Assembly: GCA_024699855.1 (NCBI GenBank)
Contig: JAMPIQ010000001.1
Location: forward strand, 1 to 64,000
Direction: 5' to 3'
Source: Aphelenchoides besseyi
Taxonomy: Eukaryota > Nematoda > Chromadorea > Rhabditida > Aphelenchoididae
DNA: 64,000 nucleotides
Translations under genes and position numbers: made by a program
The notes under the pieces: model-generated
Told to the model about the DNA's origin: nothing
Databases searched by the model: none
The model's input: only the letters and a program-made list of their open reading frames with translations
Shown here: positions 11,028-23,000 of the stretch, one piece after another
Layout: the number at the start of each line of letters is the position of its first letter
How positions within the stretch are numbered: position 1 is the stretch's first letter

Positions 11028-13268
11028 TATGTGACCGTTGAACCACCTACGTCTTGTTTTCTTTTCTACAGGTTTATTTCTCACTCCAAAAAACTTCTAA
11101 AAGTGAGATCTCCGCAACGTTTTTGGATCACTTTCTGTTTGTTGCCGTTATCCCAAGCAAAATTTTGAGATATTCCGATAATTTTTGTACTTATTTCTGT
11201 TTGTAACTTTTGACTATTCGTTGTGTTGACGGGACTTGCGATACGAACGGCTGATGATCCCAGAAATTGCCACAAATATTCATACCAAATTGTAACGTTT
11301 CTTATCGAATAAATCATAATTGGGATCAAAACTCGAATTCTTGATTCATTGAAGTTGAGAAGCTACGAGTCCGGCGATGACGTCAGACCGCAGTCAAGTG
11401 CACGATTCAGAATGTGGGCTTATTAACGCTCAAGCCATTGGGGTGGTTATTCAATCCGTGAAGTGTTTTCGTTCCGCGGTCTCGTTGGATGTGTGTGCAT
11501 CGACTAGTCGCTTTCTCTTCGAATCGCAAAACCGATCGTTTCCACACGACAATCGTGAACGGCGGCTAATTCGATGCAATAACCGTTGTTTTCGAGCAGT
11601 GGATTTGTCTCCATTGGTAACGTGCGGATGATCGTCGTGGGCGGCTTTCAGGCGGTCACTCTCAACTCGATTCGCTTCATCTTTTGCACTCTCAACGGAC
11701 GCCGTGTCTCCGATGGTTCTGCGCGTCAGGTAAAAAGTGGACGGCGTTTTGTGGCGGTTAAAAAGATCTCCGCTTTACCTCCTTCAAAGCGTTTTGCCTG
11801 GGCGCATTTCCGATCGAAGGCGTCGAAGCAAAACGTTTGCTTTCTAATTGCCAACAGGTTTTCTGTTGAAAGCTTCGCCATGTTAAGGTCATCGTCTGAT
11901 CGTTGACACATTTTAAGATTCTCGTCGACCACGTTGACTTTAGCAGTAGAACCGAATTTCTCAACAAACTTCCATCGAGTTTACTTTCACGTTTTTTCTC
12001 CGCTTTTCCAGTCGTCTTCTTCGTATCATCGACTGATTTCAAGTGGTGGCGTCCGTGGAGAACTGCAAAGCGGGAGAGTTTGCGTCGAATCGTATTCCTC
12101 GCCCATTAAATGAAGACACCATCCGGCGTCTGTTGTTTAGTGTTCAGCGTGTGAAATAAACAACATTGAAACAAAATCGACGTTCTTTTTCGATCTTTTT
12201 GCGCATTTCGATCGTTCTTTGAGATAAGACGGTCGAGCGATTGCATCTTCAAACTGAACGCCTGTAAACGTTTTATTGCAGCAGAAATGACGTGCGTTTC
12301 ACAGGCTTTTCGCGCGTTTTTGAGGCCAATCAATTGCCATTGTTCGTTTTAGAAACCGCGTTTTCACCCCCAAAAAGACTTACCGAACGCAGAGCGTTGA
12401 ATTGAAAGAATTTACTTTGGACCGGACGTCTTGTTTTCGAGGTCGTTTTTAATGTCGAAGTGAGTTAACCGCCGTGTTTTCCGGAGAGCGCATTTTCGAA
12501 TCTGCCTACCGATTCGAAAAGAAACTTCGATTTGCACTGAAAACGTTGAATTCGATTAACTCGGAAGTCGTCGTGATAAATGGAAGTCGACGCATAAAAA
12601 TGTTCCCGATCGCGGGCGGCACGATTAGCCGCTGGCGATCGCTTCTTTTGTTTCAAACCTTATGGTTGTTTCCGTTGACTTCGGAAACTCGAAAATTTTG
12701 CGTCTCCTCATTTCTGACTAGGGAAGTTACTTTCCTAGTGAATCATCCCGTTCGCGTTGTTGTTCAACGTTTGAATTCCCGAATTTGTCAACACAAGTTC
12801 CACATTGCGAATTCGCGTCGACAACCACAAGAAATCGCTTTTAGGTCATTAGCCGGGCGGCTGTGTGCCGTCTTCCCTGCTTCCAACCACCCGGTCGGGG
12901 CTTTTGCATCGAACGATTATCAGATTTCTCGCTTCGAAGGCCAACGCTCCGTCAACGAATCTGAACAGTCATCTATTTCTTCCTTGGACGAGCGGTAAGA
13001 ACGGGAGTTGAAAGGCAAAAACTTTCCGGTCGCGGAAAATGGTGAGGTCTTTGGCGCTTAAGGAAAAAGCGAACGTCGTTGAACAGACGGTTGAAAACGA
13101 CTTTTTCTTCTTAAGCTTTCTCTCGTTGCAATTCTTACCTTTCAATTTGCTCTATTTTTCTGTTAACCGTGAAGATCGACTTCTCGTGTAATTTCCGGAA
13201 CACGTTTCTTTCGCAATGAACCTGTGGCATGTTTCAGTGCGGTTAGTTGATTGGACGTTCAAAGTGAA
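11028..13268. other. 2.2-kb intergenic region, no gene supported
   Basis: Contains the 3' flank of the E2 gene and then about 2 kb of GC-richer sequence with many stop-limited frames. The longest (12474-12998, +) shows no splice structure or recognisable motif. A perfect TGACGTCA (CRE/ATF-type palindrome) occurs at about 11374-11381. It may hold a promoter or noncoding RNA, but nothing in the sequence proves this. Confidence 0.5.
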
Positions 13269-13723
13269 ATGTTGAAAGTGGCTTTTTTTGCTGTTGTTCT
13301 TTTGGCTACCGTTCAAGTAAGCATAGCAGATGAAGACATCTGGGAAGAAGTTAAGCAAATCGAAGTCTTTAAGTTGAAGTGAGTTTCCGGACTGATTATC
13401 AGTTCAATCAATCGTGTCGTTTGAGGAAATCAGCTCTCGGATGTCCCGCAATTGTGATCGGGCAATCGTGTCCGGTAAGTTCGTTTTCAGTAATTTAGAT
13501 TTAATTTCGAATGTTTAGGACGAGAATCCGTTGTATTACTTCAAATGTTGCGGAGATTTGAACAGCTCCTGCTGCTTCCGACTTCAAGACTGGGCGATGG
13601 TTCTCCTTGTCGTTATGGTCGGGTACGTAGTCAAAGCCAATTCAGGAACTTATTGCTTCCAATTACAGTCTGATCGTGATTTCCATCTTCGTCAATCTGC
13701 TTCGCTGCATCTTCTGCTACTAA
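13269..13723 (+). CDS. Secreted/one-TM six-cysteine protein (family member A)
   Basis: Exons 13269..13378, 13426..13474, 13519..13622, 13669..13723. The product begins with a signal peptide (MLKVAFFAVVLLATVQVSIA), then an acidic linker (DEDIWEEVKQIEVFKLK), then a cysteine module: C-P-x(7)-C-P, YYFKCCGDLNSSCC, FRLQDW, followed at once by a transmembrane helix (AMVLLVVMVGLIVISIFVNLL) and a very short tail RCIFCY. The design (signal peptide, six cysteines including two CC pairs, one membrane helix) resembles Shisa-like/STMC6 membrane adaptors; this is inference from architecture. Exons 3-4 and the 3' flank recur almost unchanged at 34219-34650. An AATAAA signal lies near 13970. Confidence 0.8.
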
Positions 13724-14005
13724 ACTCGGCATTCGATTTCAACTAAATTTCAGTCTCGACTGTTCCAATCATCCAATGGGCGAACATTTACTTGTGATTT
13801 CTTGCCATTTCCAACAAAATTTCAGTTTCCCGGAACGGGTTTTCTCTTTAAACTCTTCGCAATTGCTCACTCCTCCATCAACTACCGCATCGTGTTTGGC
13901 TTTTCCAATTACCATATCCGCTAATTACTTTGTTTGAATCGTAAACGTTCCAATCGTGTATAAACAACAATAAACGAAATTTGACTTCTTAAGTTGAATC
14001 CGATG
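13573..14005 (+). repeat. Duplicated segment, copy 1 (partner 34219-34650)
   Basis: 433 bp that recur at 34219-34650 with a single base deletion and essentially no substitutions. It spans the end of exon 3, the last intron, exon 4 and the 3' flank with AATAAA of the six-cysteine gene A. Identity holds through intron and untranslated sequence, so the copy is recent or was homogenised by gene conversion. Confidence 0.95.
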
Positions 14006-14252
14006 GCCAACGACAACAATCGGCGGTTGAGAGCGAACGGCAAATCGCTTGCCGCGACCAGCAATTGATCTTTTGCGGTCTTGTGCTGTTTCTCAACCGT
14101 TGCGTAAAATGGCAAGATGAATAGAGAGCGAAAACAAGCGTATTGATTGATTTGCCGCTTGTAATCCTACGGGTGTTAGAGCTCATTCTTGTTCTGTGAA
14201 ATTCGAATCACGTTTCACTGTTTTCAGATTTCGCTTTTCGATTAGCTGATCG

Positions 14253-14639
14253 ATGATGTCGCTGAAAATTGCCGTCGCGTTCCTCGTACTCTCTGTCCTC
14301 GTCCAACACTCCACTGCGGACATCGATCTCGTGAAAGAAGTTGAGGAATTGGAGCCCGGAAGATTGCGGTGGGTTCTCAAGTTGTGAATCCGTTAATGAG
14401 CTTTTGATTTCAGCGAATCAACGAAAAAATGTCCGGATGGACTAGTTGGATTCTTCGAACACAATCACGTTCGATGTCCGAAAGCCGACATAGTCTTCTA
14501 CTACAAGTGTTGTGGTCCCGAGAACTTGAATTGTTGTCTTCACGTTCAGGATTGGATCTACTCGCTGATTATCATGTTCATCGTTATTTTCTTCCTTTGT
14601 TTCCTGATCGCCTTCGTTCGTTGTTGTTTGGACATTTGA
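14253..14639 (+). CDS. Secreted/one-TM six-cysteine protein (family member B)
   Basis: Two exons joined across a 45-bp intron (GTGGGT...TTTCAG at about 14369-14413). The product has a signal peptide (MMSLKIAVAFLVLSVLVQ...), an acidic linker (DIDLVKEVEELEPGRLR), the cysteine module KCPDGLVG...VRCPKADIVFYYKCCG, PENLNCCLHVQDW, then a membrane helix (IYSLIIMFIVIFFLCFLIA) and tail FVRCCLDI. It is a clear but diverged paralogue of genes at 13269 and 33152: the spacing of CP-CP-KCCG-CC-QDW-helix is shared. No enzyme motif is present. A nearby fragment reading MFYFKCQ at about 14743-14763, directly before an AATAAA, may be a relic of another copy of the KCC exon. Confidence 0.85.
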
Positions 14640-15696
14640 ACGAGGATGTCTCAGAGGCATCTCGTACAACTAACCGTTTTTGTTTAACTGCGCATTTTCC
14701 ACTTCCAAAGTTGTCTTATCGCTTCCCGAGTAACGGGTCGTCTATGTTCTACTTCAAATGTCAATAATAAACATCACACACTTAACGGTTATTAGCAAGT
14801 TGCATGGCGAGACGGAGAACCCGTCTCATGTGATTAATAACAAAAGAGACGATCGCCAGTACTCTTCTTTTCCAAAGAGTTCACAACCATTCGATGACGC
14901 CAAGTGGACGTTCACTTCGAATGGCCATAGGAGGGAGAATTCCCGTCCGTCTCCCTTTTTCGGCGCGTCTTTTCGTTCCACAGGGAAAAAGCACGAAACG
15001 TTTTGCCCACGATTCTCAGTTGGCGCCGCGGCAAATTGACGTCCGAATTGTGGCAAAAACAAAATTGCAAACGTTTTGCGTGTGATTTTTCTTCCCGTTT
15101 TTTCCCAACCGATTCCCAACGCTTTCAATTCGATTATCAAGACGATGAGAACGAAGCGAAAAATGTTGTTTTCCGGAACGTCGAATGGATTACGTTGTGC
15201 GTGAGTGTTTTTTCGGCAGACGCGTTTTTGGATCACTTACGTCGATGTTGCACAAATTTTGTCTTTTACTCTCGATATCAATTTCGGTTTCGTTAATTTA
15301 CGACTTTGGACGCGAAATCGACATCACAAATTTCTTGGAGGAGAAATTTTGGTTGCGCCATTCGAGACTCCTCTCGTAGTGAGTGACCAGATGGACACAA
15401 CCGGAGAGCTGTGTGCCAAAAAGAGGAACGTCGCGCACTCCGAAGCTTATACGCGCATTCGCAGTCCTCGAGAACTTTTAGACTCAAACGCGCGAACTCC
15501 CCAATCGTTGACGTTTCGGAATCAGAGCGCAATTGTGTTTTTGACTGCCCGGAAGTTCGAGTGATTTTCGAGCAAAAACGCTGCCAATTTGCTTGGACCG
15601 ATAATCGACGCTGGTGGGCGACTTTATTCGATCATCGTTTCAGATGTTTTCGTGGTCAACGATGATGAGGAAAGATAACGGCTGAACTCTCGAAGG
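14640..15696. other. Intergenic, no gene supported
   Basis: After the polyadenylation signal near 14765, frames on both strands overlap each other without splice support or family motifs. This region presumably contains the promoter of the 15697 gene. Confidence 0.5.
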
Positions 15697-16340
15697 ATGT
15701 CGAGTTTCCTGCGACAATTGTCGTTGAGTAAGAAACAGCAGTCGAGTACGATCGGGATGATGAACAAAGCGATGGGTCAGGAATCGGAGGCTGAGTTGTC
15801 GTTGTTGGAGTCGTTGGAGGCTTTGAATTTGCGGAACGAACAGATTCGTGAACGTTATGCCCGACTATTACTTTGCTGTGACAGCAAATTGCGTGATGGC
15901 GTCATGTTGACAGTCAACGGCATCAATGGTCAGTTACGAGATATCGCTTTGAATCTTTTCTTCAGATTCTCAACTTCAATTCAATCGATCGGTCGACGAA
16001 AAAGAGTTGGAAATGCCGTTGAAAAGTTTGATTGTAGCCGCTCCACCATCCGGTAATGCTGCACACTATTTAGCTCGAACAATGATCCTGAGGTATCGCA
16101 TAAACGTTACGATTTTGTAAACAGAATTTTTTGTTTAGATTCGCTTCGCTTTTGGAACAAACAGAAAACTCGGAAACTTTAGAGTCTCTGGAGAGCGCTC
16201 TCAACTCGTCGGCACTTGGCGCTTTGGGTCTCGCCGATGGTCAGCGAAAGGCAAGTCGGTGTGTCCATCTAATCGCTCCATTGGGTAATTTCAATCGTTC
16301 CATCATTCCGTTGATGTGCGTTGGAATTGGACGATTATGA
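15697..16340 (+). CDS. Unknown three-exon protein (186 aa)
   Basis: Exons 15697..15928, 15966..16092 and 16139..16340 join in one frame through two 37-46 bp introns (GTCAGT...CTTCAG; GTATCG...GTTTAG). The product is helical and leucine/serine-rich: SFLRQLSLSKKQQSS, an acidic Leu-rich helix with SLLESLEALNLRNEQIRERY, then LKSLIVAAPPSGNAA and LESLESALNSSALGALG. No signal peptide or membrane helix is visible, and I do not recognise the family. Its reading direction and 0.7-kb gap place it just before the MYCBP2 gene, but an in-frame stop ends it, so it is treated as separate. The open, spliceable frame is the main evidence. Confidence 0.6.
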
Positions 16341-17035
16341 ACCTTCCGGAGCAATTGAGTTACCAATGTAAAAATCAAAAGTTTTATTTCCGATGTGAAA
16401 GGTTGAACAAAAAGTTCCGAAGCCGTTCGTTGAGTGCACCAAACTCACAAGGAGAGAACCGTTGGAGTTGCGGCCGCTGAACGACTCAACGAACTTTCAT
16501 CTTCCAGTTGACTGAAAAACAAAATTTGAACGAAAATCGAGAAAGAAAAGTTACCGTAACGGTTGCATTGTAATCCGATTCTTCTCGTCTATGGTTTGCG
16601 ATAGCAAGTTGTATCGATTGGGCGTGGAAGATCTGAAAGCAAGCAAGTTGAAGTGAAGTCGAAGGAAACAAACTGAGTTTGAAGCTTTTGGTTCTTGTCG
16701 TTGCTTAGCTGATCGCTCCAACGATCGCTTCGACGTTTAAAGCATCCGAATCCGATAGTCGACAGAAAGAAGACTAATGAAAACACGAAACAAAAGGTTT
16801 CGATCATTTTGGTTCTTTTGCTCTACCTATCAACGACCAATCTTTTGAACGAAAGTGAAATGATTTCCGCCGTTGTTTTTCCAATGCGCCTAACAAATTT
16901 ACGTGACAAAAAATTGCTATCAATAGATTTCGTTGTTGTGTTTCTTGTCCAATCGGAGTTCTCTTGGAACTGTCAGCCAATTTTAGATACTCATGAAACA
17001 AATTTCTCAGACGACATTGAAAGTTAATTTTTCAG
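16341..17035. other. Upstream region of MYCBP2-like gene; possible first exon
   Basis: A plus-strand frame at 16809-17027 precedes the first certain MYCBP2 exon and contains MISAVVFPMRLTNLRDKK, but no donor in it joins the 17036 exon in the right phase. The first coding exon is therefore unresolved. No other gene is supported. Confidence 0.4.
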
Positions 17036-20000
17036 AGAAATGAAAGCGAGTTGATAAGCGTGAGTCTGTCGGCAATCTTTTCCGTTCTTCTCGAATTGAA
17101 TCGTCGTGACCCATCGCTGTGTATTCAAGCCCTACAATCACTATTGGGACTCCTACAGAACCTACCACCGGAAACATTCGGACAGCAATCGCATTCGATG
17201 GTCCTGCAAATGCACAATCTATTAAAAGCACTGAGATTGGAAGGAAACTCACAAGTGTCGGAGTACGTGAACTCTTGTATGATAAGTTTGGCGACTGCTT
17301 ACGGAATACCGGAGTTAAGTTTTGCTACGATTTCCGCTCTTCTCTGTGAATCAAATCGAAACGTTCCGTTCAATCAACAGCTCGGAAATTGCAATTTGAT
17401 TCCACGCAATTTCCAACGTCTCGCTCTTACAGTTCAACGAACAGTTCAACGGGGACCGGTGATGACAAGTCGGTAAGTAGTTAACTTCTTTTCTATTCTC
17501 AATTATTTCTCAGTAGCACGAAATTCAATTGGTGGTCGAGACCGTTGACTGATCACTCGCAAATTGCCGAATTTGAGTTGGTATTCCCGGGTTGCTTATC
17601 ACCATCGGACATCTTTGAAAGTAATCAAAACTCTTCGACAGTTCAGGGATCGATTTGTTCTGATGGTCGGGGATTGCGCTTGTTAGTCAATTCAAACCCT
17701 CATTTTAGGCTTCTTCGTTTACATCTTGTCGATCTACGGGATTTTTAAAATGGGCACCGGATTGACGGAAACACGAGCGGGAAAAGTTTTTGCCCACAAC
17801 GAACATCTTCGGTACATGTGAGTTATCAGCTGGTTATTCTTATAAACAAGCCTTTAAGAGACGGGTCTTCGTTAATTTATTGTAACGAATCGTTGTACTT
17901 GCGGCGTTCGCATTCAACACGTTTGTGGGTAATCGAACGCGAATCATTGAGAGAAATCGGCGAGATAATGCTGCCGACTTCTTTGTGCGATGGAGTTTTG
18001 TATTCAGATGGTCGACTTTTTTACCACGGTATCTTAGACGACCAGTGGAATTTTGTGGTAGACTCCAATTATCCATTCGAGCTCTTATTTGTGGTTTCAG
18101 TCGACACCTCTGGACGATAATTTTGCTCAAATGCAAAATCTACGGAATCATCAGCGTCTGGCGTGTCGACTAGTTGACATCGAGTATTCGGTCTTTGGGG
18201 ACTTTGGGCAAAAACTACGCACATTGATCGATTCAATTCCTCCACACCTAAAATCTATGGCCGTCGATCTCCAATTCGGCAATTCAATCGGGTTTCTGTT
18301 GACACGAACTGGGAAAGTTTATCACGGCGGAAATGGAGAAGCGTTTGGATTGACAGTAAGCTCTTTAACCTTAAGCAAAATCAGAAGATCGATGTCTGCA
18401 GAGCTCCACAGATTTTTGGATTCAACTACAAACCACAGAACCAATCGTAGCATTTGTTTTGGATTCCCATTGCAATTGTCTTGTGATGCGTGCTGGATCG
18501 GGACATCTTTACGCTTTGGGGTCGCTGAGCAACATCTTCGACTCAAGCGGTCAACAGCGACCTACGACCCAACGGATACGAAAAATTCGAATACCTGACA
18601 AGTTGGTAGTCTTTTCAGCCATTTCATTCAACGGTTTTAGACGGAAGTGCACGTCCATTGCTGGTAGTGGTGGAGCGATGGCATTCGCGGTAGAAAGCGG
18701 TCAATGTTTTCTGCACGGTCGTCATATCGTGAATGCACACGCCGAAACGTACGCGGCTTTCGGTTTGGATCGTGTAGCCGTTGCGAGTGTTGGATTGGGA
18801 AAAACTCATTTGGTTGTGATTGCACGTAATGGTCTCGTTTACACCGCTGGACTGAACAATTTGGGTCAATGCGGACGATCAGCGAATACAACTGAACCAC
18901 AAAAACCGTCGACTAACACTCAACGTCCGAGAAGTCGATCGGCTTCTCCATCGGCAAATTGGTGTTCTTCAGCTGCTGCTCATTTGTTCGTCAAAGATGT
19001 TGCAACAATCTGTGCTCGTTGCGGATTCTGTTCGTCAAAAGGTCGAGAGTGTCCATACGGTGGTGGATTGCAAGTTAAAACGACCATTGGATCAGCCGTC
19101 ACTGGTACCACAGAATCAACAGACCAGGAACATGTTTACGCAAATCCTCAAATCGTGAACAATGACGATGAAGAAGAAGACGCAACAACCGATGATGTTG
19201 AGATTTTGAACCAGAGTCTAGGTGATGATAATACTGAACGCGCTCCACGTCTTGTTACTGACGCAATGCTTCTGCCCGGTCGAGTTGTTTTGACCAGTGA
19301 ACAAAACGAGATTAAAGTAGCCACCGTATCAGTTGGAAACTACCATACAATTCTTTTATGTGCTGATCACCAGGTTTAAATTGAATTGAATCCACTTATA
19401 TCTTTTTAGGTTTTCACTTTTGGATCAAACTGCAACGGACAGCTGGGTGTTGGTGACGCAACAAAACGTTCGGGTCCAATACGCGTTAATTTGCCTGCAA
19501 ATGTTCAAGTAGTCCAAGCAGTTGCTGGAGGGAATCATTGTGTTCTGCGGACAGTAAATGGCGAAGTTTTGACTTTTGGAGCTTATCGTTCGGGTCAGTT
19601 GGGAAGAAAAGCCGTCGACTTGGAGAACGATCGCTTTTGGTTTGCTCGACCGGATTTTGTTTCTGGCTTCGGTCCTGAGGGGAATCAAATGGCGTCGTGG
19701 ATTGGAGCTCGTGGAGATCGAACTTTCATTCAAAGTCATCGGCGCTTATTTTCTCGACAAGATCTGAACAACTGTCAAGTTGCCGCGAATCGCGATTGTG
19801 TTGCTTTGATTCCGTTCGCGCAAAATGACTCGTCAACTCCATTAAATTGCGCTATGATACCAACACGTTCGACCAGCAGCTCTAGTACCTCGACTTTTCA
19901 TCAATTTGCCGTTAACTTCACTTCATCATGCAGTTGGTGTTTCGACCCGATTTACGATCTTTTGTGGTCTTTTGATGCCGAAAAATTTTGTGTTTTGGGT

Positions 20001-23000
20001 TACAGTGATGCTCCACGTCAGAATGTCGAGTTGATAAATAATGATCTAGAGCCGCCGTTCTTTCGTACGGAACGTCAACTTTTGCAATCGACTGAATTAT
20101 GTGTTCCGGCTGCAAATTCATCAGAAGCCGATGGACCGATTGCACGGTTTAGCGATGCTCAGTTGGCGGTCTTCATGCTCTCCACTACTTATGGCCTGAG
20201 TCTTAGCGCTTTGGCAGTTATTCCAACGTCTATCCGAGCAGCAGCAACAGAAGATAACAAAACTGAAAGATTGATCAATCAGTCGGCAAACGGTTTAACA
20301 TCACTTTTTGGCGAAAACGCAATTGTTCAAAACGAGACCGAAAGACGAAGTCGTGGTGATTCATTGGTTGATGTTGTGACTGCAAATTGCTCAGTTATTG
20401 GACGATTCGAGACTTTTGGCGGTGGTTGGGGCTATTCAGCTCATTGTGTTGAAGCTGTTGAGTTCCGGGTTAATCGCGACATTACACTCCACGGTCTTGG
20501 ATTGTTCGGTGGTCGGGGAGAGAATACGGCAAGAATTAAAATCTTCCGTCGTCCAACTTCTACAGTTGTTGATTTAACTGACGCAGATGCCGAAGAGTCG
20601 TTGGAGTTGTTGGCAGAAACTCCCGAAACATTGTTCGAGTGTGCATCACGTGAAATTGCGTTCATTGGGTTTGCACCGGCCGTGATTTCTGCTCATGTTT
20701 GGCATATTGCTTGGGTTCAGATTCAGTGAGTTGATTGTATAAGCAAGTAGTCAAAACCAAGTTTTAGTGGAACAAGTTCTGATTGCGGAGCTGAAGGCCA
20801 ATCGGTGGTTAAAGGCGACGGAGAAGTCGAATGGCAATTTCGAAACTCTGCGTTTTCGAACAACGGAACGGACGTTGAGTCGGGACAAATCCCCGAGTTT
20901 TTTTACAGACTTCGGTCTTCAATTATTGCTAACGCGCCATTCAACGCCTCTCGACTTTCGGTTGGAAGTGACGGCGCGATTGGAGTCGATCGACACAACT
21001 TGACTTCTGATGTTTCGTTAAGCGCTCAAACCGTTTTTACCGTCACTCCAGCAACTCTAAGACATCTGTTTCGAATTCTTGAGTGGGCCATTCGAGGCTC
21101 GTTTTTACTAAGAGACTACGACGAGATGCAAAACGACGTGGCTGCCAGTCGGCAAGAACGAGCGGCGTTCGTTGCGATTGTGTCGTTGAGAATGATCCGG
21201 TAAGTTGATTTTCTGCTTTAACATCAAGCGATCTTTAGAATCTATCTCGGGATTCTTTTTCCGAATCAGCGTACTTCTCAGCGTTGGCAAACGAATCGAA
21301 GTGACACAATCGAATGTGTGGAGTGTGTCGTCGAGTTTCACGTTCTTTTGGACGATTTGTTTCAAGTTGCTGACGAGAAACTGTTTTTCGAGGTTCATTC
21401 AACTGTCCAGATCAGTTAGTGTTTTGATTTTAGGATCGAATTGGGGCTTTAATGGTCAGCGAAGCGGTCGATGTTTACGTTGCTTGTGCGCATCTTTTCG
21501 TTCCATCTCCTTTAGTTTTAGCCATACGATTTGGCGATACGATTGCACGTTGTGCTCGAAATTGGCGAGTTCTAGCAATGTTGCGAGCATTCTGTCGTTT
21601 GGAAGCGGTTAGTTAAACGAACTTAAGTGTCAACCTTTCGTTTAGTTTATTTTACCGATCCTTGGCATTCAAAATCGAACACAATCACAGAACTCGGGTT
21701 CTAATGAAGCTCGACAATTAGCCGAAAGATTAGCGTCTTTGATGCCCGAACATGTTCGAGCAGCCACTTCAACTTCGGTTATTCGTTATGTCTTCGAATT
21801 GGCGTTTGTTGTGACAGAAATCAAAACCGATGTGAGATTTTAACATTGTTTGCGATCATATCTTAATACAGGACTTACTGACTGATCGTCTTCGTGCCGC
21901 AGCTCAAGACCTCGTTCTACGAATGGCCAACAAGTTGGTTTTCAGTCAATCAGCTGTCAAACAGCCGCCTACGATCTTTCAAACTTCTCGTCGTTTTCGT
22001 CAGATCGTTTCACATCCCGATTGGGAAATGGGCCAAGAACATGACGCTATCGGATTTAAAGTCGATCGTCCGGGTATTGTTCTTCAGGGTGTTGGTATGT
22101 TCACGGCCGTCCAACAGAATAGTCGACGAGTTTCGACTGTTATAGAAGTAAGTGATTTTACAAGTTTACTTATAATATCGTTGTAGATCTTTGAAGCAAA
22201 AGACAATTCTCATGGAGAATCCTGGTCGTTGTTGAGCAAAACCACAGGAGCAACTGGTGACATATTTAATCAAACAACCAATGTTGAGGCTGATCATTGG
22301 ACTGTTCCGTTGCGCTTATCAACTCCCATTGCTCTTCAACCGAACGTTGTTTACGCAATTAGAGTTCAATCGGATGCGGGAAAAACACGTTACGGTGAAA
22401 GTGGTGTTGCAACGGTGCGGCTTAACGGAACGAAAAACGGTCGTCTAACATTTTTACCTTGTACTTCTCTTTCGCGAAATGGGACAACGGTCAGTCGGGG
22501 CCAATTGCCATTTCTTCTTTATTCAGTTGAAGAAGAAGCTTTGAAACTGAAGAACAAACAAAATCGACGGTGTGGCAGTTTAACCGCTAACAACTCGGCG
22601 AATCAGAAAGAAGAAACGAACCGTTTGTTTTTGCTGATTATTCGTCTTCTTGCTACAAAGCTTAGTGTTCTAATCACCGCTGGAGTTCTTCAAGATGGCG
22701 CCAATTTCCAATCAACTTGTTCGCAGTTGGTAGCTCTCGCCAACGTTTTCATTCAATTAAATCCAAAAACCGCGTTTGAAGTTGTCGCCGCTTTCGACGG
22801 CGTTTTGCCGCTGATAACCGCCGCTAACGCCGATGTAGCGGAAGCTACTGAAGACGAGCGAACATCGAAGAATGGAAAACAACGCGAAACGACTTATGGA
22901 TCAATGGTCAATGAGTGAGTTGTGTGAGAATAAAACAAAGTTTCTGTGTTTAGACAATCAGCTTGCTCGACTCGTTCTACCGGAGGAATACAAGCAATGG

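Noticed and set aside
12474..12998. 174-codon plus-strand frame
   Set aside because: No family motif, signal peptide or splice site; overlapping antisense frames are equally open. Likely chance in GC-richer DNA.
15697..17036. The 15697-16340 gene as the 5' part of MYCBP2
   Set aside because: Its third exon ends in an in-frame stop and no donor continues into the 17036 exon; resemblance to the MYCBP2 N-terminus is not convincing.
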